Source: Lentilactobacillus otakiensis DSM 19908 = JCM 15040 (GTDB lineage Bacteria > Bacillota > Bacilli > Lactobacillales > Lactobacillaceae). Taken from it: a stretch of 64,000 nucleotides of DNA. This document shows positions 1 to 8,565 of this stretch, one piece after another. The notes under the pieces were generated by a model. The model was not told the origin of the DNA. It saw nothing but the letters and a program-made list of their open reading frames with translations, and searched no databases. Positions within the stretch are counted from its first letter, which is position 1. Every line of letters starts with the position of its first letter. Position numbers and translations under genes: made by a program. The DNA lies in the NCBI RefSeq assembly GCF_001434145.1, contig NZ_AZED01000014.1, positions 576,907-640,906 of the forward strand, in the 5' to 3' direction.

Positions 1-1
1 C

Positions 2-652
2 TTATTTTCAGGAGATGACGTCGCCAAGATGGTCCATGATTTATCCGGTGGTGAAAAAGCACGGTTGCTTTTGACCAAGTTGGCCATGCAGCATAACAAC
101 TTTTTAATGTTGGATGAGCCAACCAACCATTTGGATATCGATAGTCGAGAAGTCCTGGAAAAGGCGTTGAACCAATTTGACGGCACAATCCTCTTCGTGT
201 CCCACGACCGGTACTTCATTAACAAGATTGCTACTGCAGTTGTTGAATTATCACGCAAAGGCACAACCCTTTACCTTGGCAACTACGATTATTATGTAGA
301 TAAAAAAGATGAGCAGGAAGCCATCAAACAACATGCTGCAGAAAAAAATGCTGCGAACAATCCTGAACCGAAAACTGTTGTCACAACAGATAAGAAAAAT
401 TATGAAATTAACAAACAAGTTCAAAAAGAGCATCGCAAATTAGCCAGAGAAGTAGATGCGTTGGAAACCAAATTAGATCAACTGACAAAATCCAAAGATA
501 GTATTGAAACTGAAATGACCAAACCTGATGTATTCAATGATCTGGGTAAACTGCAAGACCTACAGAAACAACTTGATAGCATCAATGCCCAAATCAAAGA
601 GACTGAATCAAGTTGGGAAGAACAAAGTTTGAAGCTTGAAGATAATGAGTAA
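2..652 (+). CDS. ABC-F family ATPase, C-terminal part (5' end outside window)
   Basis: Open from the first bases of the window, so the N-terminal ABC domain is cut off by the window edge. The visible 216 residues hold the second ABC domain: signature LSGGEKARLLL, Walker B LMLDEPTNHLD and H-loop FVSHDRYF. A charged, probably coiled-coil C-terminal tail follows (about the last 110 residues). There are no membrane segments. This layout fits the soluble ABC-F proteins (YdiF/Uup/EttA group), which act on ribosomes. Which subgroup it belongs to, and whether it gives antibiotic resistance, cannot be told from the tail. The gene converges on tsaD. Confidence 0.9.
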   Translation, partial: LFSGDDVAKMVHDLSGGEKARLLLTKLAMQHNNFLMLDEPTNHLDIDSREVLEKALNQFDGTILFVSHDRYFINKIATAVVELSRKGTTLYLGNYDYYVDKKDEQEAIKQHAAEKNAANNPEPKTVVTTDKKNYEINKQVQKEHRKLAREVDALETKLDQLTKSKDSIETEMTKPDVFNDLGKLQDLQKQLDSINAQIKETESSWEEQSLKLEDNE

Positions 653-658
653 ATTAAT

Positions 659-783
659 AGAGCGTGAAAATAGGCGTTTTGATCCCAGAATTTAAGGGCA
701 GCAATCAATTATTCCTGGTTCTGGAATAGTTGATTGCTGCCCTTAAATTCTGGGATCAGCCGGTTTGAACGCGTTTTCGCTAG
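659..783 (+). repeat. Palindromic repeat element, copy A
   Basis: Begins 7 bases after the ABC-F stop codon. It holds a perfect 28-bp inverted repeat (681-708 against 730-757) with a further short stem TATTCC/GGAATA in the loop. The ends (AGAGCGTGA and GAACGCGTTTTCGCTA) are diverged forms of the ends seen in the copies at 15388, 49307, 49576, 56531 and 57240. Loop and outer stem closely match the copy at 56531 while the inner stem differs on both arms. Function unknown. Confidence 0.8.
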
Positions 784-800
784 GTAATCATGCAACTACT

Positions 801-856
801 AAAAGCTGAGACTGAGGCAAAAGTGAACACTTTTGTCCCAGTCTCAGCTTTTTTTG
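801..856. terminator. Bidirectional terminator between ABC-F gene and tsaD
   Basis: Strong hairpin: AAAGCTGAGACTG pairs with CAGTCTCAGCTTT, with an inner CAAAAGTG/CACTTTTG stem, flanked by A and T runs on both sides. It sits between two convergent genes and can serve both. It shares the core GGCAAAAG...CTTTTGTCCCA with hairpins at 16645, 42125 and 56672. Confidence 0.85.
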
Positions 857-863
857 AATTAAA

Positions 864-1904
864 TTATTTTGCTTCGTCTGCCAACCACTCAAATTCTAAA
901 CCAGGATCAGCATTCAGCGTTGCGTCTGCTCGTGCACCATGACGATATAGCATCTCGCCGGCAGCACCAATCATCGCAGCATTATCACCACATAATGATA
1001 ATGGTACTAATTCAAGCTTAGTGTCTTTAAACGACGCAATTTCTTTTGTCAACCGTTCACGAAGCCCTTTATTGGCAGCCACACCACCGGCCAAGATTAG
1101 TTGCTTAACCGGAAACTCTTTAAGTGCCCGCTGAGTTTTGTCAGCCAAAACGTCAACCACCGCTTGTTGGAAACTGGCAGCTAAGTCTTCTCTGCTGAGT
1201 TCCTCATGAATTTGATCGGCATGGTGAACGGTATTGATGAACGCACTTTTGAGGCCACTAAAGCTAAAGTCAAAATTATCATCAGAATCCATGGCCCGAG
1301 GAAATTTAAAGGTATCCTTCCCCTGGTGAGCCAATTCATCAACTGGTTTCCCAGCAGGATAATTGATGCCCAGAACCCGACCAATTTTATCGTAAGCTTC
1401 GCCAGCAGCATCATCGCGTGTTTCACCAATAATTTCAAACTTATCTTCTTCAGGCATGTAAACTAATTCAGTATGCCCGCCAGAAACGACCAAGGCCATA
1501 GCTGGAAATTCAATCGGCTCAACTAACCGAGCAGCATAAATATGGCCAGCTAAATGGTTGACTGGTACCAATGGCAGGTTGTGTGCCCAAGCCACCGCCT
1601 TAGCAGCGGTAACACCAATCAACAGTGCGCCAACCAATCCTGGGCCGTACGTAACTGCAACCGAAGTCAAATCGTCATAAGTCACATCTGCATCACGCAA
1701 TGCATCTTCAATGCATCCCGTAATTTGTTCGATATGGTGCCGACTGGCAACTTCAGGAACGACGCCACCAAAACGTTGGTGACTCTTAATCTGAGTTGCA
1801 ACTATATTTGAAAGTATTTTATTTCCATTTTCAATTACTGCAACTGAAGTTTCGTCACAGCTGGTTTCAAATGAAAGCACTAAATCTCTGGCCACTAAAT
1901 TCAT
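864..1904 (-). CDS. tsaD: tRNA N6-adenosine threonylcarbamoyltransferase TsaD
   Basis: Transfers the threonylcarbamoyl group from TC-AMP to A37 of tRNAs that read ANN codons (t6A), working with TsaB, TsaC and TsaE. The 346 residues match the family length. The metal-binding HxxxH motif is H117-H121 (NHLAGH), and the ASKHA-fold ATP-binding stretches are visible (ETSCDETS near the N-terminus, [21 protein letters not shown]). It lies in the cluster tsaB-rimI-tsaD, the usual arrangement in lactobacilli, and is the last gene of that run before a terminator. The start has an upstream AGGGATGGG, so the ribosome site is close but acceptable. Confidence 0.97.
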   Translation of the reverse strand: MNLVARDLVLSFETSCDETSVAVIENGNKILSNIVATQIKSHQRFGGVVPEVASRHHIEQITGCIEDALRDADVTYDDLTSVAVTYGPGLVGALLIGVTAAKAVAWAHNLPLVPVNHLAGHIYAARLVEPIEFPAMALVVSGGHTELVYMPEEDKFEIIGETRDDAAGEAYDKIGRVLGINYPAGKPVDELAHQGKDTFKFPRAMDSDDNFDFSFSGLKSAFINTVHHADQIHEELSREDLAASFQQAVVDVLADKTQRALKEFPVKQLILAGGVAANKGLRERLTKEIASFKDTKLELVPLSLCGDNAAMIGAAGEMLYRHGARADATLNADPGLEFEWLADEAK

Positions 1905-1922
1905 CCCATCCCTATTTTCAGT

Positions 1923-2498
1923 CTAACCAATTTTGGTAATATCCAACACCATATTCAAGGCGTCTTCTCGATCGTTAAAGTAATAATCTTTTTTTGTTCC
2001 GTTGTCAACAAAGCCAATGTCACGATACAACTTCTGAGCTCGAGTATTACTTACCCGAACTTCCAGCGTTACCTTATCATATTCCAATTGACGGGCCTTC
2101 TTGATAATGGTTGTTACCAAGAAATATCCCAATCCATGATTCTGAAAATTAGGTGCCACTGCAACGTTGGTGATATGGCAATCCTTGGTATGATCGTTTA
2201 ACGAACAGCCAATGAAAGCAACTAAGTAGTCATTTCTGCGCAAAACTAAATAGAGCCGGTCGGTCTTTCGCATCAATTCAGTCCGAAAAGCTCGGTCGTC
2301 CCACGGTGTCTGACCACCATAAACTGACCTTTCGATCCCCAAAATTTCTGGAATATCTGGAATCATCGCTTTAGCTAAAAAATACTCGGTCCCGTTAATT
2401 TCAACATCGTGGTTCTTGATGTCCAGATATCTTTCACGAAGTTGAAGTTCTTTATTATAAAATTGTTGGTTGAACCAATTTTTAAACTTTTTCAACAT
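1923..2498 (-). CDS. rimI: Ribosomal protein alanine N-acetyltransferase RimI
   Basis: GNAT-fold acetyltransferase, expected to acetylate the N-terminal alanine of ribosomal protein S18. The acetyl-CoA loop is NHGLGYF (near residue 125), followed by the conserved VRVSNTRAQKLYRDIGF. At 191 residues it is about 40 longer than typical RimI; the extra part is an N-terminal charged segment (LKKFKNWFNQQFYNKELQLR) that is not part of the GNAT core. It overlaps the end of tsaB by 17 bases, so the two are probably translationally coupled. If the extension is not translated, the real start could be an internal codon. Confidence 0.9.
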   Translation of the reverse strand: MLKKFKNWFNQQFYNKELQLRERYLDIKNHDVEINGTEYFLAKAMIPDIPEILGIERSVYGGQTPWDDRAFRTELMRKTDRLYLVLRRNDYLVAFIGCSLNDHTKDCHITNVAVAPNFQNHGLGYFLVTTIIKKARQLEYDKVTLEVRVSNTRAQKLYRDIGFVDNGTKKDYYFNDREDALNMVLDITKIG

Positions 2499-3204
2499 AA
2501 TTATGCGTATCCTCGTTAGGATGTAATTTTTTCCAATCAGCTTCGGCTTTGGTTAAGCGCAGATACCTTGGAACCACAGCATCCACATCCTCAACCGGCG
2601 ACTTTGCCAACCCATACTGCCCGAGCAAAGCGGCACTGGGAATTCCCATGAGTGGATTAGCGGTTAACAATCTACTATGTAGAACGTTTCGCATATCATC
2701 TTCAAAGGAAGCCGTATCGCCGATAATGAGGATTGGTTGTTCGTAATCACTGATTGCAGGCAGCCATTTTCCCAAACTGATATGCTGATCCTCAATCACG
2801 GTTTCAATTGTTCCATGATTCCAACGATACAGGCCAGTAAACATATTCTGATTACGGCCATCGAAAATTGGGTTAATCAAAACATCCGCCCTTTGAACGT
2901 TCAATGCCAAATTTAACAAACTAGAAACCGTGACTAATTCAATGCCAAGTGTGTTGGCAATTGTCTTGGCAGCGGTGACTGCCATTCGGATGCCGGTATA
3001 CGATCCTGGACCATCGGCAACCACTACTCGATCCAAATCGGTAGGTGTCAGATCGGCCTTCTTGACCAGATCCTCAATAACTGGCATTAAGAACTCAGCA
3101 TGCTTTCGGTGAGTGGTCAATGTTGTTTGTGCTAATAATTGGTCATTATCCATTACTGCAACGGAAAGTGGCTTGTTTGAAGTGTCAATTGCTAGTATTT
3201 TCAT
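2482..3204 (-). CDS. tsaB: tRNA threonylcarbamoyladenosine biosynthesis protein TsaB
   Basis: Non-catalytic partner of TsaD in t6A synthesis. The ASKHA-like fold shows MKILAIDTSN at the start, then DGPGSYTGIRMAVTAAK (near residue 65-80), the family hallmark. The start at 3204 is chosen over an ATG 36 bases upstream because MKILAIDTSNKPLSVAV is the conserved N-terminus, AAAGGGCAACG lies just ahead of it, and the longer form would run into the preceding thioesterase gene. 240 residues. It overlaps rimI at its 3' end. Confidence 0.95.
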   Translation of the reverse strand: MKILAIDTSNKPLSVAVMDNDQLLAQTTLTTHRKHAEFLMPVIEDLVKKADLTPTDLDRVVVADGPGSYTGIRMAVTAAKTIANTLGIELVTVSSLLNLALNVQRADVLINPIFDGRNQNMFTGLYRWNHGTIETVIEDQHISLGKWLPAISDYEQPILIIGDTASFEDDMRNVLHSRLLTANPLMGIPSAALLGQYGLAKSPVEDVDAVVPRYLRLTKAEADWKKLHPNEDTHNYVEKV

Positions 3205-3206
3205 GA

Positions 3207-3986
3207 TTAATCGTTGCCCTTTACTTGAATTTCTTTCCAAACAATCGTGGCACTTGCTGAAAGAACATCGTTTGATTTAATTTCGTGCACAGTTTTAATT
3301 TTAGCATTATCTGAGGAATCAACAACCACTGAACTTGTGACCCGGTTACCGTACTTAACTTCATTCTCGAAGCGAATATCAATGTTAGCGGGCTCGTGAT
3401 TGTTGAGAAATTCCATTGGCAACGAATCGAGCATCCACTCAGGATATCTAGAGTTGTTGACATGACCGTTAAAATCAATGTCACTCCAGCGAACCTGATA
3501 CTCTTTTGATGTCACATCATCATGTGGCTCAATCCGCTCAGGCCTTGGCAATCTTGGAATTCGGCGAACATTTTCTGATTGGTATGGGGCGATCACATCT
3601 TTATTAATTGGGGTAATCTTACGGGTTTCTTCATTCATCAAAACCCAGATGCTTTCAACTTTCACCAATTCATTATCATCTTGGTCATGCAACCAAAATT
3701 CACGAAATGCAAAATAACGATTATACGAGGTTCCTCGAGTTGTCATTTTGACCACTGAATCTTTTTGTGGCAATTCAGTAATGTGAATCGAATAAGAAGT
3801 GACAACCCAGCCAATCCCATAATGATCGATCAAGAATGTTTGATCCATTCCGAGGTTCTCGTTTTGGTGTTCCGATGCCAGAATCAAAATATTGATCAGC
3901 ATCGGAATTGAAATCCGATTATTCACGTTACACTCGTAAAATGGAATTGTATGCAGTTCACTAAAACTATGAGCAGGCATGGGCAT
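3207..3986 (-). CDS. Acyl-ACP thioesterase
   Basis: 259-residue hotdog-fold thioesterase of the FatA/acyl-ACP thioesterase family, expected to release fatty acids from acyl carrier protein. Two hotdog repeats are suggested: an N-terminal half with ITELPQKDSVVKMTT and RYFAFREFWL, and a C-terminal half with YQVRWSDIDFNGHVNNSRY, which carries the typical DxNxHVNN signature (near residue 175-185). It ends three bases before the tsaB start codon and follows rsmI, so it probably belongs to the same transcript. Its physiological role in lactobacilli is not settled. Confidence 0.9.
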   Translation of the reverse strand: MPMPAHSFSELHTIPFYECNVNNRISIPMLINILILASEHQNENLGMDQTFLIDHYGIGWVVTSYSIHITELPQKDSVVKMTTRGTSYNRYFAFREFWLHDQDDNELVKVESIWVLMNEETRKITPINKDVIAPYQSENVRRIPRLPRPERIEPHDDVTSKEYQVRWSDIDFNGHVNNSRYPEWMLDSLPMEFLNNHEPANIDIRFENEVKYGNRVTSSVVVDSSDNAKIKTVHEIKSNDVLSASATIVWKEIQVKGND

Positions 3987-3995
3987 TACTTCTTT

Positions 3996-4871
3996 CTATT
4001 TGATATCATGATATTGGTTATAAATAACTTGCTTTTTTAAATTATGATCCTTGGCCACTTTTTTGATAGCTTCATTAACAGGTAACCCATTCTCAATATA
4101 AAAATCAACTTGCTGGTCGATCGTTAACCCCTGGAGTGGATCTTCGGCATCTACATCCGGTTGATCATTTCCTGAGATTATAATAACAAATTCTCCCCGA
4201 ATTTCAGTTGAATTGGCCCATTCGTTCAGTTGGTCGAGCGTACCACGAATAAATTCCTCATGTTTTTTGGTCAATTCACGACAAAGTGCCCCCTGTCGAT
4301 CACCACCCAGCTGAGTGAGTAAATTTTTAAGCGTCTTTTTAAGTCGATGTGGTGCTTCATAAAAAATCATCGTCTCTGGTTTATTTCGGAGATCATCAAT
4401 TTCCTCTCGCTGTTCCTTGGGCTTTCTGGACAGAAAGCCGTAAAAATAAAATGGCTGCGGCGAAAGTCCTGAAGCAATCAATGCCGTAATTCCTGCATTG
4501 GCTCCCGGCAGCGGAACAACATTAATGTGCTGTTCAATGCAGGCGACAACCAGCTCATGTCCTGGGTCACTAATTGACGGCATCCCTGCATCACTGACTT
4601 GAGCAATCGTGAGACCTTGTTTGAGTTTGCTGATTAATTCAGGAATTCGTTCGGCCGTGTTATGCTCATGAAAGCTAATTTGCTTCGTTTGAACGTCAAA
4701 ATGATTCAATAATTTTTGCGTATTTCGAGTGTCTTCAGCCGCTATCAAATCAGCTGACTGAAGGATCTTGACTGCTCGAAAGGTCATATCATCAAGGTTT
4801 CCGATTGGGGTCGGCACTAAATATAAAATGCCATATTCACTTAACGTATCAAAACTCTTTTGCGTTTCCAA
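3996..4871 (-). CDS. rsmI: 16S rRNA 2'-O-methyltransferase RsmI
   Basis: Methylates the 2'-OH of C1402 in the decoding centre of 16S rRNA, with SAM as donor. The tetrapyrrole-methylase fold is clear: LYLVPTPIGNLDDMTFRA near residue 20, IAAEDTRNTQKLL, and SDAGMPSISDPGHELV. The 291-residue length is normal. The start is a TTG preceded by GAGGGGTAAACA; no better ATG lies upstream. yabA ends just upstream, the same neighbour as in Bacillus subtilis. Confidence 0.96.
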   Translation of the reverse strand: METQKSFDTLSEYGILYLVPTPIGNLDDMTFRAVKILQSADLIAAEDTRNTQKLLNHFDVQTKQISFHEHNTAERIPELISKLKQGLTIAQVSDAGMPSISDPGHELVVACIEQHINVVPLPGANAGITALIASGLSPQPFYFYGFLSRKPKEQREEIDDLRNKPETMIFYEAPHRLKKTLKNLLTQLGGDRQGALCRELTKKHEEFIRGTLDQLNEWANSTEIRGEFVIIISGNDQPDVDAEDPLQGLTIDQQVDFYIENGLPVNEAIKKVAKDHNLKKQVIYNQYHDIK

Positions 4872-4881
4872 TGTTTACCCC

Positions 4882-5214
4882 TCAGTCTCGTTTGCCGTAA
4901 ATAATATCGGTGCAGAAAATACAATCCTCACCATTCTCCCGTCGCTTGCCATAGTACGAACTGCAAACGTGGAACCCCTCGTTGTAGAGCTTTTCAAGAT
5001 TCTTTCTTGATTTGGATAATCGAGGGGAATTATTATCCATTTTTTCAGTAATCTCATTAATTCTGTCACGCAAATGCTGATTTTCAATCTCAAGTTCAGC
5101 GTTTTTCTCCATCAAACCAATTAATGATTCATGAAGGTGAGAAAAATTTGCCGCACTCGCACTCAGTTGTGTATCCATTTCTTTTAACTCATCGTACAAG
5201 TTTTGACTATCCAC
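4882..5214 (-). CDS. yabA: DNA replication initiation control protein YabA
   Basis: Negative regulator of initiation that links DnaA to the sliding clamp DnaN. The first half is a leucine-zipper-like coiled coil (SLIGLMEKNAELEIENQHLRD). The C-terminal part has the zinc motif HVCSSYYG then EDCIFC, i.e. a CHCC-type set. I place the start at the GTG at 5214 (product VDSQNLYDEL..., 110 residues) because AAGGGTGA lies about eight bases ahead; the ATG at 5256 would overlap holB and has no ribosome site. The ricT (PSP1) gene that separates holB and yabA in B. subtilis is absent here. Confidence 0.92.
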   Translation of the reverse strand: MDSQNLYDELKEMDTQLSASAANFSHLHESLIGLMEKNAELEIENQHLRDRINEITEKMDNNSPRLSKSRKNLEKLYNEGFHVCSSYYGKRRENGEDCIFCTDIIYGKRD

Positions 5215-5236
5215 GATTTTATCACCCTTTAATAAA

Positions 5237-6247
5237 CTATGATTGACCGATTGCAAGTATCTTTAGTGTCAAAGCTTCAATTATGTTCTGAAAGTTGACG
5301 TTGACTGCCATGCTGCCGTTCATATCCAACAATTCATCTAACATTGCCAAAATTTGATCGTTGTTCCATTCAACAGCTGCCTGTTTGGTTTCCGCTAGAA
5401 TGCCCGGATATTTTACCCTGTCGGATGACAAAGTACCATACTTGGTTTCCAGTACGTCGTCAAACAAGCTCAGCATCATGGAAATGACAATCCGTTGTCG
5501 ATCCTTGTTGGTAATGAGCGGCATCAAAGACATCTGGATAAAGGGCATTGCCATTGCGTTGCCCTTAACCAAATAAGTAAACCATTTTTCTAATAGTTTC
5601 TGAGTGGACGCAAACCAATCATCTTTCGACCATGCTTTGATCTGGTCCAGACTGTTGGTAATTGAAATCATCAAATTGACTTCGCTCGGCTTTACGCCGC
5701 TGGACTGTAATTCAGCGACCATTAATTTCTTGCTGAGACTGGGAAACTCCACTACCTGCGTTCTAGAAATAATCGTTGGTAGCACCAAGTTACGGTTCTT
5801 ACTGATTAGAAAACTCACAACATTTCCTGTGGGCTCCTCAATAAACTTCAACAAACTATTGGCAGCCCCAGTGGTCATTTTCTCGGCTTCAGAGATAATG
5901 AAGACCTTTTTTGATCCTTCCATCGCACTCTTGGTGAACTCACTTTTGACATGGCGAATTTGATCAACTTTAATGCTCTGACCATCCGGTTTTGTAATCA
6001 CAACATCCGGATGATCATAATTCATGATCCGTACACACTCAGAACATTTCCCACATGGCACGCCATTTTGAACGTTCGTACAAAAAAGCCGCATGGCAAC
6101 TCCCATTGCGACTGAAAATTGGCCGGCACCATCTTCCCCGGTAAACAAATAGGCATGGGATAATTCATTATTCTTCACCAAATTCATGAACTGGGCAAAA
6201 ATCGTCGGTTGTTTAGTTTGAGCAACGTTAACAATATCGTGTTCCAT
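5237..6247 (-). CDS. holB: DNA polymerase III delta' subunit HolB
   Basis: Clamp-loader subunit of the replicative polymerase, acting with DnaX and HolA. The AAA+ fold is recognisable from [18 protein letters not shown] near residue 30, a zinc module of four cysteines (CTNVQNGVPCGKCSEC, near residue 55-70) and sensor-1 region SLLKFIEEP. The P-loop reads GEDGAGQF, without the usual GK[ST], which suits a subunit that does not hydrolyse ATP. A clear GAAGGGAACGTT precedes the ATG. It sits between darA and yabA. Confidence 0.95.
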   Translation of the reverse strand: MEHDIVNVAQTKQPTIFAQFMNLVKNNELSHAYLFTGEDGAGQFSVAMGVAMRLFCTNVQNGVPCGKCSECVRIMNYDHPDVVITKPDGQSIKVDQIRHVKSEFTKSAMEGSKKVFIISEAEKMTTGAANSLLKFIEEPTGNVVSFLISKNRNLVLPTIISRTQVVEFPSLSKKLMVAELQSSGVKPSEVNLMISITNSLDQIKAWSKDDWFASTQKLLEKWFTYLVKGNAMAMPFIQMSLMPLITNKDRQRIVISMMLSLFDDVLETKYGTLSSDRVKYPGILAETKQAAVEWNNDQILAMLDELLDMNGSMAVNVNFQNIIEALTLKILAIGQS

Positions 6248-6258
6248 AACGTTCCCTT

Positions 6259-6585
6259 CTAGAACTGTTTAAAATCTTCGATTGGCAGAATCATAACAGT
6301 GGCTCCGCCAACTTGAACCTCAATTGGAAAAGTATGTTCCGCTGTGTCACCATTCAGACTAACTGGTGGCGTCATGAACTGTTGACGGGCCGAACAGGTT
6401 TCTTTGATTAATTTTAAAGTTAAATCAACTTTTGAGTCATCAACAGCAACTAAATAAGTGGTGTTTCCTGCCCGCAAGAAACTGCCTGTGGTTGAAAATC
6501 GAGTGGCGATAATATCGTGAGCAACGAAAACTGATCGTAATTTATTCGCATCTTTATCTTGAACGATCGCAATGACTAATTTCAT
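6259..6585 (-). CDS. darA: Cyclic-di-AMP receptor protein DarA (PII-like)
   Basis: Small PII-like trimeric protein (108 residues) that binds c-di-AMP; downstream targets are not settled. The sequence starts MKLVIAIVQDKDANKL and contains the glycine-rich stretch TRFSTTGSFLRAGNTTYLVAVDD typical of the family. The ATG at 6585 is chosen because AAGGAGAG precedes it with good spacing; a TTG two codons upstream is directly adjacent to that ribosome site. It overlaps the end of tmk closely and lies between tmk and holB, as in B. subtilis (yaaQ). Confidence 0.93.
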   Translation of the reverse strand: MKLVIAIVQDKDANKLRSVFVAHDIIATRFSTTGSFLRAGNTTYLVAVDDSKVDLTLKLIKETCSARQQFMTPPVSLNGDTAEHTFPIEVQVGGATVMILPIEDFKQF

Positions 6586-6587
6586 AA

Positions 6588-7238
6588 TCAACTCTCCTTA
6601 AAATAGGGCTTGGCAATTTGGTGGATAATCTTAATTGTATCATTGACCACGGCATCAATTGGCTGAGTTGCATCGATACTGATAAATCTGTTTGGGTTGG
6701 CATCACGGATCTTCATATAACCTTGATGAACCCGTTTGTGAAACTCGGTTGTTTCAACATCTAAACGGTCAATTTTGCTGCTGTCACGATGTTCGGCAAT
6801 CCGATTTAAGCCAACTTCAACTGGAATATCGAAGTAAATGGTTTTGAATGGTAATAATTTTTCAGTGGCAAATTCGTTCATCTTGGCAACTTGTGCCATT
6901 CCGATCTGTCTGCCGGAGCCCTGGTACGCCACCGAACTGTCAACGTACCGATCACAAAGAACCAGTTTGTTTTGTTTAAGTGCAGGTAAAATTATTTCAA
7001 CCAGATGTTGACGACGAGCCGCCGCATAGAGGAGCGCTTCAGTCCGATAATCCATCTCAGTATTTTCTCGGTCAAGAATCACCCGACGAATTTCTTCTGA
7101 GATTTTGTTGCCACCGGGTTCTCTGGTAACGAGCAACTGATCACCAATTTCTTGATTAAAAACGGCAATTACCCGATTCATCACGGAGGTTTTTCCCGCC
7201 CCATCTGGTCCTTCAAAGGTTATAAACATACCATTCAA
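6588..7238 (-). CDS. tmk: Thymidylate kinase
   Basis: Phosphorylates dTMP to dTDP. P-loop FEGPDGAGKTSV lies near residue 8-19, the DRY motif is LCDRYVDSSVAYQGSGR near residue 95, and the lid region follows. 216 residues, normal for the family. The start is a TTG (TTG AAT GGT ATG) placed about seven bases after GAGGG; the next ATG, three codons in, is too far from that site to be preferred. First gene of a likely tmk-darA-holB-yabA-rsmI transcript. Confidence 0.96.
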   Translation of the reverse strand: MNGMFITFEGPDGAGKTSVMNRVIAVFNQEIGDQLLVTREPGGNKISEEIRRVILDRENTEMDYRTEALLYAAARRQHLVEIILPALKQNKLVLCDRYVDSSVAYQGSGRQIGMAQVAKMNEFATEKLLPFKTIYFDIPVEVGLNRIAEHRDSSKIDRLDVETTEFHKRVHQGYMKIRDANPNRFISIDATQPIDAVVNDTIKIIHQIAKPYFKES

Positions 7239-7323
7239 AACAATTCCCTCACTTTGAGTTTAAATTAATTGTACTTTAAGTCAATTGACGTGTCTAATTG
7301 ACAAATAATCCCGGTAAACAAGG

Positions 7324-7590
7324 TTATTCAAAATCATCATGGTCATAGCTGATAACTGAGGGCTGAATTTGGTAATTCTTAATTTTCCGAATCCGAGCCT
7401 CTTTATATATGAAGAAATATTTTTGTCGTGCCAGAGCAGTTTCCTGTTCCATCTCCATATCACTATCAGCAACAGCTTCTTGAGTTTGAGCTGCATGGTC
7501 CCACTCTTCTTTCAAGTTGTTAATTAAATCCAGCAAACGATCATCATATTCTCTTTTGACATTTTGACGTCTCAATCGATTAAAAAACAT
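7324..7590 (-). CDS. yaaL: YaaL-family (DUF2508) small protein
   Basis: 88-residue charged protein, mostly helical by eye, without membrane segments. The N-terminus MFFNRLRRQNVKREYDDRLLDLI and the following NNLKEEWDHA match the DUF2508/YaaL pattern found next to recR in Firmicutes. The function is unknown. The start at 7590 is favoured because AAGGTGGAG lies eight bases upstream; an in-frame GTG further up falls within that ribosome site. Located between recR and tmk, its conserved position. Confidence 0.85.
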   Translation of the reverse strand: MFFNRLRRQNVKREYDDRLLDLINNLKEEWDHAAQTQEAVADSDMEMEQETALARQKYFFIYKEARIRKIKNYQIQPSVISYDHDDFE

Positions 7591-7614
7591 TGAATGCATC
7601 TCCACCTTATCGAG

Positions 7615-8214
7615 TTAAATTTCAGTTCGTCCTTGAACAGCTTTAAACAAAGTCACTTCGTCAGCATATTCAATATCAGAACCCACGGATAAGCCGTGAG
7701 CTAAACGGGTCACTTTGATTCCAGCGGGTTTAATCAGCTTACTCAAATACATAGCCGTTGCCTCTCCCTCTGGCGTCGCATTGGTAGCCACGATCACTTC
7801 TTTAACGGCTTTAATCTTCTGAAGGCGTTTAATCAACGAACTGATATTGAGATCTTCAGGCCCTTTACCCTCAATCGGTGATAAAACACCGTGGAGAACA
7901 TGGTACAAACCATGATACTCCTGGACTTTTTCCATCACCATCACGTCTTTTGGCTCTTCAACCACTAAAATGGTGGATTGATCGCGAGTCTTATCACGAC
8001 AAATCTCACAAGGATCTTCATCGGTTAAATTACCACAAATTGAACAATAATGAAGATCATTTTTAGTTGCAACCAGTGCCTTCGAGAATTCTTTCACATC
8101 GTCTTCATTCATATCGATGGTATAAAAAGCCAGCCGGGTTGCAGTCTTACTGCCGATTCCTGGTAATTTCATATAACTATCAATTAATTTTGCAATTGCT
8201 TCAGGATATTGCAT
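7615..8214 (-). CDS. recR: Recombination mediator protein RecR
   Basis: Works with RecO (and RecF) to load RecA on gapped DNA. Domains in order: an N-terminal helix-hairpin-helix ([15 protein letters not shown], about residue 16-30), a four-cysteine zinc finger ([16 protein letters not shown], about residue 57-72) and a Toprim domain ([14 protein letters not shown]). 199 residues, the usual length. A good AAAGGGGAAAAT precedes the ATG. Co-directional with ybaB and dnaX, a conserved group. Confidence 0.97.
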   Translation of the reverse strand: MQYPEAIAKLIDSYMKLPGIGSKTATRLAFYTIDMNEDDVKEFSKALVATKNDLHYCSICGNLTDEDPCEICRDKTRDQSTILVVEEPKDVMVMEKVQEYHGLYHVLHGVLSPIEGKGPEDLNISSLIKRLQKIKAVKEVIVATNATPEGEATAMYLSKLIKPAGIKVTRLAHGLSVGSDIEYADEVTLFKAVQGRTEI

Positions 8215-8236
8215 ATTTTCCCCTTTTTAACGCTGA

Positions 8237-8548
8237 TTACATTCCTGGGATACCCTTAGTGTATTTACCCATGGTGCTTTCAGTGGCTTTATCAACCTTG
8301 GTAATCCCGTCATTCACGGCAGTTAAAATCAAGTCGCCCAACATTTCAGGATCGTCCGGATCAATAGCTTCCGGCTTAATTTGAATATCAGTCATCTTTT
8401 TGTCACCTGTGAAGGTTACTTCAACCATATCATCGGGAGCAGTTCCTTTGAATTCTTGTTGCTTCAGGTTTTCCTGCTCTTCGCCAAGCTGCTTTTGCAT
8501 CTTCTTCATTTGTTTCATCATTTTGTTCATGTTCATGCCGTTCATCAT
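8237..8548 (-). CDS. Nucleoid-associated protein, YbaB/EbfC family
   Basis: 103-residue DNA-binding protein that forms homodimers. It starts with a methionine- and lysine-rich coiled-coil region ([19 protein letters not shown]) and continues with the conserved core [43 protein letters not shown] gives a strong start. It sits between dnaX and recR, which is the conserved position. The precise role of this family in lactobacilli is unclear. Confidence 0.94.
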   Translation of the reverse strand: MMNGMNMNKMMKQMKKMQKQLGEEQENLKQQEFKGTAPDDMVEVTFTGDKKMTDIQIKPEAIDPDDPEMLGDLILTAVNDGITKVDKATESTMGKYTKGIPGM

Positions 8549-8565
8549 AATTGGTTTCCTCCTAA

